Of a DNA stretch of 26,969 nucleotides, positions 8,164 to 16,454 are shown piece by piece. The first letter of the stretch is position 1. Each line of letters starts with the position of its first letter. The DNA lies in assembly GCA_913041775.1 (NCBI GenBank), contig CAJWJW010000004.1:1-26969 (forward strand), given 5' to 3'. This DNA is from an uncultured Flavobacteriales bacterium (GTDB taxonomy: Bacteria; Bacteroidota; Bacteroidia; Flavobacteriales; UBA7430). The translations under genes were made by a program, and so were the position numbers. The notes beneath the pieces are model-generated. The model saw only the letters and a program-made list of their open reading frames with translations, searched no databases and was not told where the DNA came from.

Positions 8164-8892
8164 CTATTTTTTTGTACAAACCACTTGATTTTTAAACTTT
8201 AAGTTGATAATAGAATACCTATCCCAACCTACTTTCTCTAATCCATGGCGGTAAAAAACTTTCAACTTTTCAAACTTCTCTTTTATATTTTGAGCTTTCC
8301 CCAAAATAATTTTGTGATCTCCAACTCGAGGATACATGAATACTTCATCATTATCATCAAACTCTAAAGCAGTAATCTGAGCTTTTAAAAAAACATCTTC
8401 ATCTAAGAAACTCAAAATAGACTTTAGAATATTCCTCCTACGCTCTGTGCTTTCTGACCAATAAACGGGTAAAACTCTAACAGTATAGCTATCCGACAAA
8501 GGGATTGCATTGATTTGAGCGTCCAAGTAATAGGATTGATTTTGCTCAAACACTCTGGCTATAGGTTTATGCTGTGTAACATCGACACACAAGCTCCCGC
8601 TAAGTGCTAAATATAATTCTGCTTTCTCAATGTTTGGATGCTCATTAACAAAATCTTCTAACAAATAAATGTTTATATCTTCGAAAGGTTTTCCAACTAT
8701 AGAATCTTGTATTTCTAGCACTAAATCCTGAACCATACCTGAATTTACAAAATACAAACCCCCTTTAGTATCTACATTTATCTGTAGACCTTTACACAGG
8801 ATACTTCCTCTGTTTTTATGGCTATTTAAGCTCAAAAAAACGAGTAGAGAAAGTCCTACCAAAAAGTAGAGTATGTTTAAAATCTTTTTCAC
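8164..8892 (-). CDS. ftsQ: Cell division protein FtsQ
   Basis: FtsQ is a bitopic inner-membrane protein that links FtsA and FtsZ to the periplasmic wall-synthesis proteins. The product of 242 residues has a short basic N terminus, one membrane helix (about residues 5-22) and a periplasmic part in which residues about 60-112 fit a POTRA-like segment (GKPFEDINIYLLEDFVNEHP, then IEKAELYL). Sequence conservation of FtsQ is low, so position between murC and ftsA carries much of the weight. The start codon is GTG; it overlaps the TGA stop of murC in the string GTGA, so translation is probably coupled. Confidence 0.9.
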   Translation of the reverse strand: MKKILNILYFLVGLSLLVFLSLNSHKNRGSILCKGLQINVDTKGGLYFVNSGMVQDLVLEIQDSIVGKPFEDINIYLLEDFVNEHPNIEKAELYLALSGSLCVDVTQHKPIARVFEQNQSYYLDAQINAIPLSDSYTVRVLPVYWSESTERRRNILKSILSFLDEDVFLKAQITALEFDDNDEVFMYPRVGDHKIILGKAQNIKEKFEKLKVFYRHGLEKVGWDRYSIINLKFKNQVVCTKK

Positions 8893-10235
8893 TTTTGAAA
8901 ATATTTTTTTATCGGCATAATTAAGCTATCAATATCACCTGCACCAAGAGTCATAAGGAGTTCCGAATTTTTAATTATTTCCGGAAATTCATTTTTAGTA
9001 CATGTGGATTTATCGATACAATTTATTTTCTCTAGCAAGACCTCAGAACTCACCCCAACAATGGGCAATTCTCTGGCGGGATACACATCCAGAAGTAAAA
9101 CTCTATCTGCAGCAGACAGTGCAAGCGCAAAATCGTTCATAAAATCGCGGGTACGAGTAAATAGATGCGGCTGAAAAACAATCGTTAGTTTTTTAGTTGG
9201 GTATAAATCTCTGGCAGACCGAATAGCCATTTCTATTTCTTTTGGATGATGTGCATAATCGTCTATGTAAACCATCTTGCTGGACTTAACATGAAACTCA
9301 AACCGTCTTTTTACACCCGAAAAAGAGTTTATCGAGGATGCAATATCAGCCGGTAAAACTTCCTGAAAATAAGCCATTGCAAAAGCAGCAACAGCGTTTT
9401 CAACATTATGAATTCCGGGTAAGCCAGTAACAACATCTTCACAAATACCTTTAGGGTAATGTAGGTCAAAATGGTAAGCACCTTCTACCACTCTAATATT
9501 CAAAGCAGAAAAATCTGCTGTGGTAGAATTTAAAGCATAGCTATATTTAGAATCTATACTTAAACCTTCTTTAGCGATTAAATTCCGCTGTTCAACTTTA
9601 TCAGAAAACAATTGAAAAGACTCTTCAAGGTGTTTTGGTGTGTCATATATATCTAAATGATCTGCATCCATAGAGCTTATTAAAGCCCAATTAGGGTCCA
9701 ACTGCAAAAAGGAGCGATCATATTCATCTGCCTCGACAACAGCAATAGGAATAGAACCAATTCGTAGATTAGAATTAAAATCGCTTGCAATACCGCCTAA
9801 AAAGGCAGAACAGTCGATATTATTAGCACTTAATATATAAGCTAACAAACTAGAAATAGTCGTTTTTCCATGTGTCCCACCAATAGCTAAACATTGCTGA
9901 TTTCGTGTAATAGCACCAAGTATTTCAGCGCGTTTACAAAGGGAAAACCCGCTTGATTTAAAATAATTTAAAAGTTCATTCTCAGCAGAAATTGCAGGAG
10001 TATAAACGACTAATACATTTTCGGGATTTAAAAATGAATGGGGTATTGTGACATTGCTGTCTAGATAACTAATACTACAAGAAGCACTTTCCAGAGCTAA
10101 ACACAAAGCAGATTTATTTCTATCGTATCCAGCTACTTCGTAATTATTAGCAACAAAATAACGTGCTAAGGCACTCATCCCAATACCACCGATACCAAGA
10201 AAATAGAGCTGTTTTATGTTGTCTAAATTAATCAT
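8889..10235 (-). CDS. murC: UDP-N-acetylmuramate--L-alanine ligase MurC
   Basis: MurC adds L-alanine to UDP-N-acetylmuramic acid with ATP, the first amino acid of the peptidoglycan stem. The 448-residue product has the N-terminal Rossmann-like UDP-binding motif FLGIGGIGMSALA (residues 12-24), the ATP P-loop GGTHGKTT (119-126), the central-domain EADEYDRSFL and DADHLDIY motifs, and the C-terminal DDYAHHPKEI segment that is typical of MurC and Mpl. Length is standard and there is no C-terminal fusion to Ddl as in some bacteria. The ATG lies inside the last codons of murG (8-base overlap) and the stop overlaps the ftsQ start. Confidence 0.98.
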   Translation of the reverse strand: MINLDNIKQLYFLGIGGIGMSALARYFVANNYEVAGYDRNKSALCLALESASCSISYLDSNVTIPHSFLNPENVLVVYTPAISAENELLNYFKSSGFSLCKRAEILGAITRNQQCLAIGGTHGKTTISSLLAYILSANNIDCSAFLGGIASDFNSNLRIGSIPIAVVEADEYDRSFLQLDPNWALISSMDADHLDIYDTPKHLEESFQLFSDKVEQRNLIAKEGLSIDSKYSYALNSTTADFSALNIRVVEGAYHFDLHYPKGICEDVVTGLPGIHNVENAVAAFAMAYFQEVLPADIASSINSFSGVKRRFEFHVKSSKMVYIDDYAHHPKEIEMAIRSARDLYPTKKLTIVFQPHLFTRTRDFMNDFALALSAADRVLLLDVYPARELPIVGVSSEVLLEKINCIDKSTCTKNEFPEIIKNSELLMTLGAGDIDSLIMPIKKYFQK

Positions 10236-11325
10236 TTACCAATTCTTCAATTAAATCAACTATTTTCTCTACAGCTTTTAGCTGCTCCATACCCTTGCAA
10301 TTCTTGGTTAATAAAATTTGACTTTCAGGGTTATTTATTAAGCTTTCTAATTGAGTAAAAAGTTCTGTATTCATGTTTTTCTCCTCCACTAAAATAGCTG
10401 CATTTTTCGCAACTAGAGCTAGTGCATTTTTCTTCTGATGGTCTTCTGCCACATTAGGAGAAGGCACTAGGATAGATACTTTACCAAGGCAAGTTAATTC
10501 TGATATTGCTATAGCACCAGCACGAGAAATAACAATATCAGCAGCAGATAAAGCCTGAGCCATATCGTTTATAAAAGGGCGTATTTGAGCATTAACTCCC
10601 AAAACAGACTTAGCAGATTCACAACGCTTAGAGTATAAATTTCCAGTTTGCCAAATTAACTGAACATCATTCTTACCGAACCATGAGCTATTCTCTATAA
10701 CGGTTTCGTTTAGTCGTTTTGCTCCCAAACTACCTCCTATTATTAATACTGTTGTTTTGTCTTTTGTAAATCCATAAGCAGCTAAACTATCTTCTTTTGA
10801 AGGGGTCCCGTATTCTATTTCAGAACGAATAGGGTTTCCAGTGATTTGGATTTTTTCTTTTGGAAAAAAGCGATCCAAATTAGGATAGGCAACACATATT
10901 TTTTGAACTCTAGAGGCTAGTATTTTATTGGTTATACCTGGAAACGAATTCTGTTCTTGAATAAGGCAAGGGATTCTTAGTAGGGAAGCGATCCACAAAA
11001 TAGGCCCACTTGCAAAACCTCCAGTTCCGACTACAACATGGGGCTTGAATTTTAATAAAATGAAGAAAGACTTTAAGAGACTCAATATTAACTTTACAGG
11101 GAACAGTGCGTTTTTAATAGTTAAGGATCGTTGAAAACCAGAAATCCAAAGCCCTTTTATAGGATAACCTGCAGCAGGAACTCTTTCCATTTCCATTCTA
11201 TCAGAAGAGCCAACGAAAAGAAATTCAGTTGTCTTATCTCTCTTTTGGAGTTCTTTTGCAATAGCAATAGCTGGAAATATATGTCCACCGGTACCGCCTC
11301 CACTAATTAATATTTTCTTAGACAT
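10228..11325 (-). CDS. murG: UDP-GlcNAc:lipid I N-acetylglucosaminyltransferase MurG
   Basis: MurG transfers GlcNAc onto lipid I at the inner face of the membrane to make lipid II. From the chosen ATG at 11325 the product has 365 residues and begins MSKKILISGGGTGGHIFPA, where GGGTGGH (9-15) is the diphosphate-binding loop of the family. Other signatures are VVGTGGFASGP, the EQNSFPGITN segment, GGSLGAKRLN in the UDP-GlcNAc-binding half, and SRAGAIAISEL near residue 270. An in-frame extension to 11358 would add 11 residues of no known role, so I prefer the inner start. It overlaps the end of ftsW by 8 bases and the start of murC by 8 bases, a tight arrangement that suggests coupled translation. 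Confidence 0.97.
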   Translation of the reverse strand: MSKKILISGGGTGGHIFPAIAIAKELQKRDKTTEFLFVGSSDRMEMERVPAAGYPIKGLWISGFQRSLTIKNALFPVKLILSLLKSFFILLKFKPHVVVGTGGFASGPILWIASLLRIPCLIQEQNSFPGITNKILASRVQKICVAYPNLDRFFPKEKIQITGNPIRSEIEYGTPSKEDSLAAYGFTKDKTTVLIIGGSLGAKRLNETVIENSSWFGKNDVQLIWQTGNLYSKRCESAKSVLGVNAQIRPFINDMAQALSAADIVISRAGAIAISELTCLGKVSILVPSPNVAEDHQKKNALALVAKNAAILVEEKNMNTELFTQLESLINNPESQILLTKNCKGMEQLKAVEKIVDLIEELVND

Positions 11326-12460
11326 CGAGCTCAGCATTTTGTGGTTTTGGTAAACCATTACTAATACTCAAAATCAACCCTAAAGCAACACATGTCATCC
11401 AAACTGAAGAACCACCTGCGCTAATTAAAGGGAGAGTTTGTCCAGTTACAGGCAATAAACTTACTGCCACTGCCATATTTATAAAGGCTTGAGAAACGAT
11501 AGATAGACCCAGGCCAATAACCAAAAGAATGGCAAAATCGTCATCGCATTTACTAGCTAATCTTAACACCCTGAAGAGTAAAGACAGATACAAGACAATT
11601 ACAAATAAGCCTCCTATTCTGCCATATTCTTCTACAATTACAGCGTAAACAAAATCCGAAGAAGATTGAGGTAAAAAATACTTCTGTACACTTTTGCCAG
11701 GCCCTTGACCCCATACACCACCACGAGCAATAGCCATTTCAGCTTGATTAACTTGATAGCTTTTACATTCATCATCAAAGTAACAATCTATACGAGAATT
11801 CCAGGTTGCTACTCTATTACTAATAGTGGGGTAATTGCTAACTATAGCATAAAACGAACCTACAAAAACGGCCCCTATAAGAACCATAACACTAAGCCAT
11901 TTTAAAGAATAACGACCCACAAACATGATTAGAAAACTAATCATAAAAATCATTGCTGAAGTAGAGAAATTGGAAGGTAAAATTAAACCACAAATTAAAA
12001 TTACAGGAAATAATATAGGGCCGAAAGAACGTGGAAAGGACTGGAGACTATCTTTAAAATGGACTAGGTTACGTGCTAACAAAACAAACAGGGCTACCTT
12101 CGCTAATTCTGAAGGTTGAAAAGAAAACCCTGCGACACGAATCCACCTACTCGCATTAGCGCCACTAATAGATTCACCACCACTTATAGCGCAAATAACG
12201 AGAATAACAGCGATTCCAAAAATTAAAATGGAGGTATTATAAAAATACTTATACGGGACTTTAGACAGAATCCACATGATAAAAAACCCGATTCCTAAGT
12301 GCATCAGATGCTTAAACAAGAAGGAAAGAGTGTTCCCTTGTTTATACGCAAATGCCAAATGAGAACTTGCGCTATATACCAAGACGATAGATACTAGAGA
12401 AAGCAAAATTGCTATTCCCCATATATATTTATCTCCTTTTATGTGATTTGACCAGTTCAA
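11318..12460 (-). CDS. ftsW: Septal peptidoglycan polymerase FtsW (SEDS family)
   Basis: FtsW is the SEDS-family glycosyltransferase that polymerises lipid II at the division site together with its partner transpeptidase. The 380-residue product is almost wholly hydrophobic with about ten membrane segments. Family features visible are LVYSASS in the first helix, FQPSELAKVALFVLLA near residue 115 (the conserved PSE region), GGVWGQGPGKSVQKYFLPQSSSDFVYAVIVEEYG in the large outer loop (with the SDFVYAVIVEE core), and TGQTLPLISAGGSS near the end. The start codon appears to be TTG at 12460, 2 bases after the murD stop; no ATG or GTG occurs in frame until about residue 54, which would remove the first helix. 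Confidence 0.96.
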   Translation of the reverse strand: MNWSNHIKGDKYIWGIAILLSLVSIVLVYSASSHLAFAYKQGNTLSFLFKHLMHLGIGFFIMWILSKVPYKYFYNTSILIFGIAVILVICAISGGESISGANASRWIRVAGFSFQPSELAKVALFVLLARNLVHFKDSLQSFPRSFGPILFPVILICGLILPSNFSTSAMIFMISFLIMFVGRYSLKWLSVMVLIGAVFVGSFYAIVSNYPTISNRVATWNSRIDCYFDDECKSYQVNQAEMAIARGGVWGQGPGKSVQKYFLPQSSSDFVYAVIVEEYGRIGGLFVIVLYLSLLFRVLRLASKCDDDFAILLVIGLGLSIVSQAFINMAVAVSLLPVTGQTLPLISAGGSSVWMTCVALGLILSISNGLPKPQNAELDV

Positions 12461-12462
12461 AA

Positions 12463-13779
12463 CTATAAGAGTCTTATTTGTTTTTTAAATTGACGTCCAC
12501 GGTCCTCATAGCTCGAAAACAAATCGAAGCTAGCACAGGCAGGAGACAAGAGTACAGCATCACCTTTATGGGCATGTTTGTATGCAATTTTCACAGCATC
12601 CTTCATAGATGAAGCTTCTTCAATATTTTCAACTATTCCACCAAACATTTTTAAAAGCTTTGAATTGTCTGTTCCCAAACAAATAATAGCTTTTACTTTT
12701 TTAGAAACCAAAGGCAAAAGTGCTTCATAATTATTACCCTTATCAACACCCCCACAAATCCAAACTACAGACTTAGAGATACTATCTAGCGCATACCAGG
12801 TAGCGTTTATATTAGTAGCTTTAGAATCGTTGATATACTCAACACCGTAGACATTTAGTACGGGTTCTAAACGATGTTCAATTTTCTCGAAATCGGAGAG
12901 ACACTCTCTCACAATATCGTTAGTGATTCCTAATAATTTAGCAGCAATACCTCCAGCCATAGAGTTGTAGGTATTGTGTTTTCCCTGTAATGCTAATTCG
13001 TGAATCGTCATAGTTAGCTGCTCTGTGTTAATATTAATTTCAAACGTATCTTTTTGCAAACTCGCTCCATCGCCAGTTGTACGTACTCCAAATGGAAGCT
13101 TTACAGACTTCACTAGGCTTAAATTCTTTTTTATCCAAACATCATCATTCCAGTAAATGAAATAGTCATTAGGATCTTGGTTTTCAGCGATGCGCATTTT
13201 AGCTGCAACATAATTCGCCATTTCTCCTTGATATCGATCTAAGTGATCGGGTGTTAAATTTAAGACCACTGCTATGTGAGGCTTAAACTGGTTAATATCG
13301 TCCAGCTGAAAACTACTTAGTTCTAATACCCAAAAAGCATGATCACTTTTCGCTAAACATCTGGCAAAACTATCGCCAATATTTCCTGCTAGGGCAACAT
13401 CCTGACCTGCTACTTTAAGCAGATAGTGAATGAGGGTTGCCGTAGTCGTTTTTCCATTACTACCCGTAATTGCTATTATTTTACCGATGCAAAACCTAGA
13501 AGCAAATTCAATTTCAGAAAGAACCTCAATTCCTTTAGCTCGTACTTTTTTTAAAAGTATTGTTTCAGGAATACCAGGGCTTTTTATAAGCATTGTGGCA
13601 GCCAAAATTTTAGCTTCACTATGCTTACCCTGCTCCCAGTTAACATCCATTTCTATTAATTCCTTTTGGTAACATTCTTTAATTTCACCAAAGTCACTAA
13701 CAAAAACCTCAAAGCCTTTTTTTTTGGCTAATAGTGCTGCGCCAACACCACTTTCTCCGGAACCTAAAACTGCAATCAT
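12463..13779 (-). CDS. murD: UDP-N-acetylmuramoyl-L-alanine--D-glutamate ligase MurD
   Basis: MurD adds D-glutamate to UDP-MurNAc-L-alanine in the cytoplasm. From the ATG at 13779 the protein has 438 residues and starts with the UDP-binding strand MIAVLGSGESGVGAALLAKK, as expected for the family. The ATP loop GSNGKTT is at 106-112, followed by GNIGDSF, ELSSFQLDDI, NLTPDHLDRY and, in the C-terminal domain, NDSKATN and the GGVDKGNNY motif. An in-frame upstream start at 13839 would add 20 residues overlapping mraY and does not resemble MurD; the chosen start is 2 bases after the mraY stop. Length is normal. Confidence 0.97.
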   Translation of the reverse strand: MIAVLGSGESGVGAALLAKKKGFEVFVSDFGEIKECYQKELIEMDVNWEQGKHSEAKILAATMLIKSPGIPETILLKKVRAKGIEVLSEIEFASRFCIGKIIAITGSNGKTTTATLIHYLLKVAGQDVALAGNIGDSFARCLAKSDHAFWVLELSSFQLDDINQFKPHIAVVLNLTPDHLDRYQGEMANYVAAKMRIAENQDPNDYFIYWNDDVWIKKNLSLVKSVKLPFGVRTTGDGASLQKDTFEININTEQLTMTIHELALQGKHNTYNSMAGGIAAKLLGITNDIVRECLSDFEKIEHRLEPVLNVYGVEYINDSKATNINATWYALDSISKSVVWICGGVDKGNNYEALLPLVSKKVKAIICLGTDNSKLLKMFGGIVENIEEASSMKDAVKIAYKHAHKGDAVLLSPACASFDLFSSYEDRGRQFKKQIRLL

Positions 13780-13781
13780 TA

Positions 13782-14996
13782 TTAGCGAAGTTTTAGGGTT
13801 ACAAAACTTAGAACTGCCAACATTAAACCTACAATCCAAAAACGAGTTACAATTTTACTTTCATGCATTCCCATTTTTTGGTAATGATGGTGTAAAGGAG
13901 CCATAAGGAAAATTCGTTTTCCTTGACCATATTTCTTTTTGGTATATTTAAAATAAGACACTTGTAAAACCACAGATAAATTCTCAGCGAAGAAAACTCC
14001 ACAAATAATCGGGATAAGTAATTCCTTGCGAATAGCTATGGCAAAAACAGCTATAATGGCCCCTATAGCCAAGCTACCAGTATCGCCCATAAACACTTGG
14101 GCTGGAAAAGAATTATACCATAAGAAACCAAAACAAGCTCCAACGAAAGCTCCAATAAAAATTACAAGTTCACCCGAATGCGGGATATACATTATATTTA
14201 AATACTCCGCAAAAATTATATTCCCAGACAGGTATGCAAACACAGCTAAAACGAGTCCTATGATAGCAGAAGTACCGGTAGCAAGTCCATCAATTCCATC
14301 GGTTAAATTAGCGCCATTAGAAACAGCTGTTACCGCGAAAATCACCATTGGAATAAAAATTAACCAAGCCCAATCTGCAGCCTTACTACCCAACCAGGAT
14401 AGAATGTCTGCATAATCAAATTCGTTATTTTTCACAAAAGGAATAGTTGTTTTAGTAGATTTTACATCTTCCTGAAAGTGTTCAATTCCAGAAGTACTAT
14501 CTACAGATTTCACCTGTTCTCTCATAACTACATCGGGATGGAAATAGAGAATAGAACCAACGATAAGGCCAAGTGAAACTTGCCCTAGAATTTTAAATTT
14601 ACCCGCTAATCCGTCTTTATTTTTTTTAAATACTTTTATATAATCATCTAAGAAGCCAATGAGTCCCATCCAAATGGTCGTAAGCAATAATAGAAGTACG
14701 TAAACATTATCAAGTTTTGCAAATAAGAGGGTGGGTATTAAAATAGCACTTAAAATAATGATACCTCCCATTGTTGGAGTACCCGCTTTTTCTACTTGAC
14801 CAGCTAAGCCTAAGTCTCTAACAGATTCCCCAACTTGTTTTTGTGCTAGAATTTTTATGATTTTTCCTCCAAAAATCATAGAGATCAGTAACGAGACTAT
14901 TACCGCCATAGCAGCACGAAAAGAAATATATTGAAATACACCAGCACCCGGTAAATCAAATGTTTCGTGTAAATAAGTAAATAAGTAGTACAACAT
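13782..14996 (-). CDS. mraY: Phospho-N-acetylmuramoyl-pentapeptide-transferase MraY
   Basis: MraY transfers phospho-MurNAc-pentapeptide to undecaprenyl phosphate, forming lipid I, the first membrane step of wall synthesis. The 404-residue product has about ten membrane helices and the key motifs: GTPTMGGI (72-79), the catalytic-site LDDYIKV (116-122), NLTDGIDGLATG (230-241), FMGDTGSLAIGA and the C-terminal HHHYQKMG. It is about 40 residues longer than the E. coli enzyme; the extra length is mostly a hydrophilic loop around residues 153-200 (HPDVVMRE to YADILSW). Longer MraY proteins are usual in Bacteroidota as far as I recall. It starts 3 bases after murE and abuts murD. Confidence 0.98.
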   Translation of the reverse strand: MLYYLFTYLHETFDLPGAGVFQYISFRAAMAVIVSLLISMIFGGKIIKILAQKQVGESVRDLGLAGQVEKAGTPTMGGIIILSAILIPTLLFAKLDNVYVLLLLLTTIWMGLIGFLDDYIKVFKKNKDGLAGKFKILGQVSLGLIVGSILYFHPDVVMREQVKSVDSTSGIEHFQEDVKSTKTTIPFVKNNEFDYADILSWLGSKAADWAWLIFIPMVIFAVTAVSNGANLTDGIDGLATGTSAIIGLVLAVFAYLSGNIIFAEYLNIMYIPHSGELVIFIGAFVGACFGFLWYNSFPAQVFMGDTGSLAIGAIIAVFAIAIRKELLIPIICGVFFAENLSVVLQVSYFKYTKKKYGQGKRIFLMAPLHHHYQKMGMHESKIVTRFWIVGLMLAVLSFVTLKLR

Positions 14997-14999
14997 ATA

Positions 15000-16454
15000 T
15001 TAGTCCTTTAAGTGTGCTTTTAAAATTGCCAAATCGTCAAAAGGAAAGCGCTCACTTTTAATTTCTTGGTATTTCTCATGTCCTTTCCCTGCTATGAGTA
15101 AAATATCTCCATGCGAGCAAAGTGCAACCCCAAGTTTTATGGCTTCACTTCTATCTACTAGGCTTAGTACTTTTTTCAAACGAGAAGCAGAAATACCTGT
15201 TTTCATCTCATCTATAATCGCCATAGGATCCTCGCTTCTAGGATTGTCTGAAGTAAGAATTACCTGATCAGATAAACTACAGGCTACCTGAGCCATAAGT
15301 GGTCTTTTACCAGAATCTCTATCTCCACCACAACCAACAACACAGACAATTTTCTGTTGTCCAAAACGAATATCTTTTATAGTTTTCAATACATTCTCTA
15401 AAGCATCTGGAGTATGCGCATAATCTATTATTGCAGTAATACCAGACTCAGATTTGTATTGCTGAAACCTACCTTCCACAGCTTCTAAAGCAGATAAAAC
15501 GGTAAGTACTTGAAGTGAATCTTCGCCTAACTCTACAGCTGCAGCGAAGGTTAGCAACAAATTGGCGGCATTAAAACTTCCAATTAATTTCGTGTATACC
15601 TCCTGACCATTAACATTTAAATGAAGACCTTGAAATTGATTTTCAATAACCTTGCATTTGTAGTCTGCCATAGACCTCAAGGCAAAAGTTTTTTTAATTG
15701 CTTTACTATGTTGCAACATAGTAGCAGCGTGCTTATCATCATTATTTACGATAGCGATGGAGCTAGAGGAGAGTGTGTCGAAGAACTTCTTTTTAGCACT
15801 AATATATTCGTCGAATGTTTTATGGTAATCTAAATGATCTCTACTTATATTGGTAAATAAAGCAATGTCGAAATTTAAACCAGCGACTCTACCTTGATCT
15901 ATGGCATGCGAACTCACTTCCATAAAACAGTACTTGCAACCATAATCGACCATTTCCTTTAACAGGGCATTTAAACGCAATGCATCTGGGGTGGTATGTT
16001 TGGCAACAGAAGTTTTAGCGCCCACTTTATAAACAACTGTTGATAATAAGCCCGCTTTATAACCTAGTGCCTGAAAAAGATTATGTAAAAGGGTAGCTAC
16101 AGTAGTTTTACCATTAGTACCGGTAACCCCAACCATTTTTATTTTTTCGGAGGGGTTATCATAAAAATTTGCAGCTACAACACCTAGAGCACTAGAGGTC
16201 TTTTTAGCCTTTATATAAACAATATTAGGATTTAAAGAGCTAGGTAATTGTTCACACATTATTGCCAAAGCACCTAGAGAAATCGCCTTTTCTATAAAGC
16301 TATGCCCGTCAGAAAGGCTGCCTTTTACAGCAACAAAAAGGCTGTCTTTTTGAACTTCTCTAGAATCAAAACAAATGTGAGGGATCGCAATATTTACATT
16401 CCCTTCGATTCGTTCTAATTCTACTTTGTACAATATGTCTTTTAGTAACTTCAT
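15000..16454 (-). CDS. murE: UDP-MurNAc-tripeptide synthetase MurE, probably meso-diaminopimelate-adding
   Basis: MurE adds the third residue of the peptidoglycan stem peptide. The 484-residue product has the N-terminal DSREVQKDSLFVAVKG segment (30-45), the ATP loop TGTNGKTT (111-118), MEVSSHAIDQGRV and TNISRDHLDYH in the central domain, and in the C-terminal domain GCGGDRDSGKRP followed by DNPRSEDP (403-410). The Arg of DNPR contacts meso-diaminopimelate in known enzymes, while lysine-adding forms differ there, so the wall is predicted to be of the DAP type. The start codon overlaps the stop of the transpeptidase gene by one base (TAATG), which favours coupled translation. Length is normal. 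Confidence 0.98.
   Translation of the reverse strand: MKLLKDILYKVELERIEGNVNIAIPHICFDSREVQKDSLFVAVKGSLSDGHSFIEKAISLGALAIMCEQLPSSLNPNIVYIKAKKTSSALGVVAANFYDNPSEKIKMVGVTGTNGKTTVATLLHNLFQALGYKAGLLSTVVYKVGAKTSVAKHTTPDALRLNALLKEMVDYGCKYCFMEVSSHAIDQGRVAGLNFDIALFTNISRDHLDYHKTFDEYISAKKKFFDTLSSSSIAIVNNDDKHAATMLQHSKAIKKTFALRSMADYKCKVIENQFQGLHLNVNGQEVYTKLIGSFNAANLLLTFAAAVELGEDSLQVLTVLSALEAVEGRFQQYKSESGITAIIDYAHTPDALENVLKTIKDIRFGQQKIVCVVGCGGDRDSGKRPLMAQVACSLSDQVILTSDNPRSEDPMAIIDEMKTGISASRLKKVLSLVDRSEAIKLGVALCSHGDILLIAGKGHEKYQEIKSERFPFDDLAILKAHLKD

Noticed and set aside
11326..11358. Longer N terminus for MurG (11 extra residues)
   Set aside because: The family begins just before the GGGTGGH loop; the ATG at 11325 gives MSKKILISGGGTGGH, so the extension is probably not translated.
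13780..13839. Longer N terminus for MurD (20 extra residues) inside mraY
   Set aside because: The ATG at 13779 gives the expected first strand MIAVLGSGESG and is 2 bases after the mraY stop; the upstream part is the out-of-frame end of mraY.
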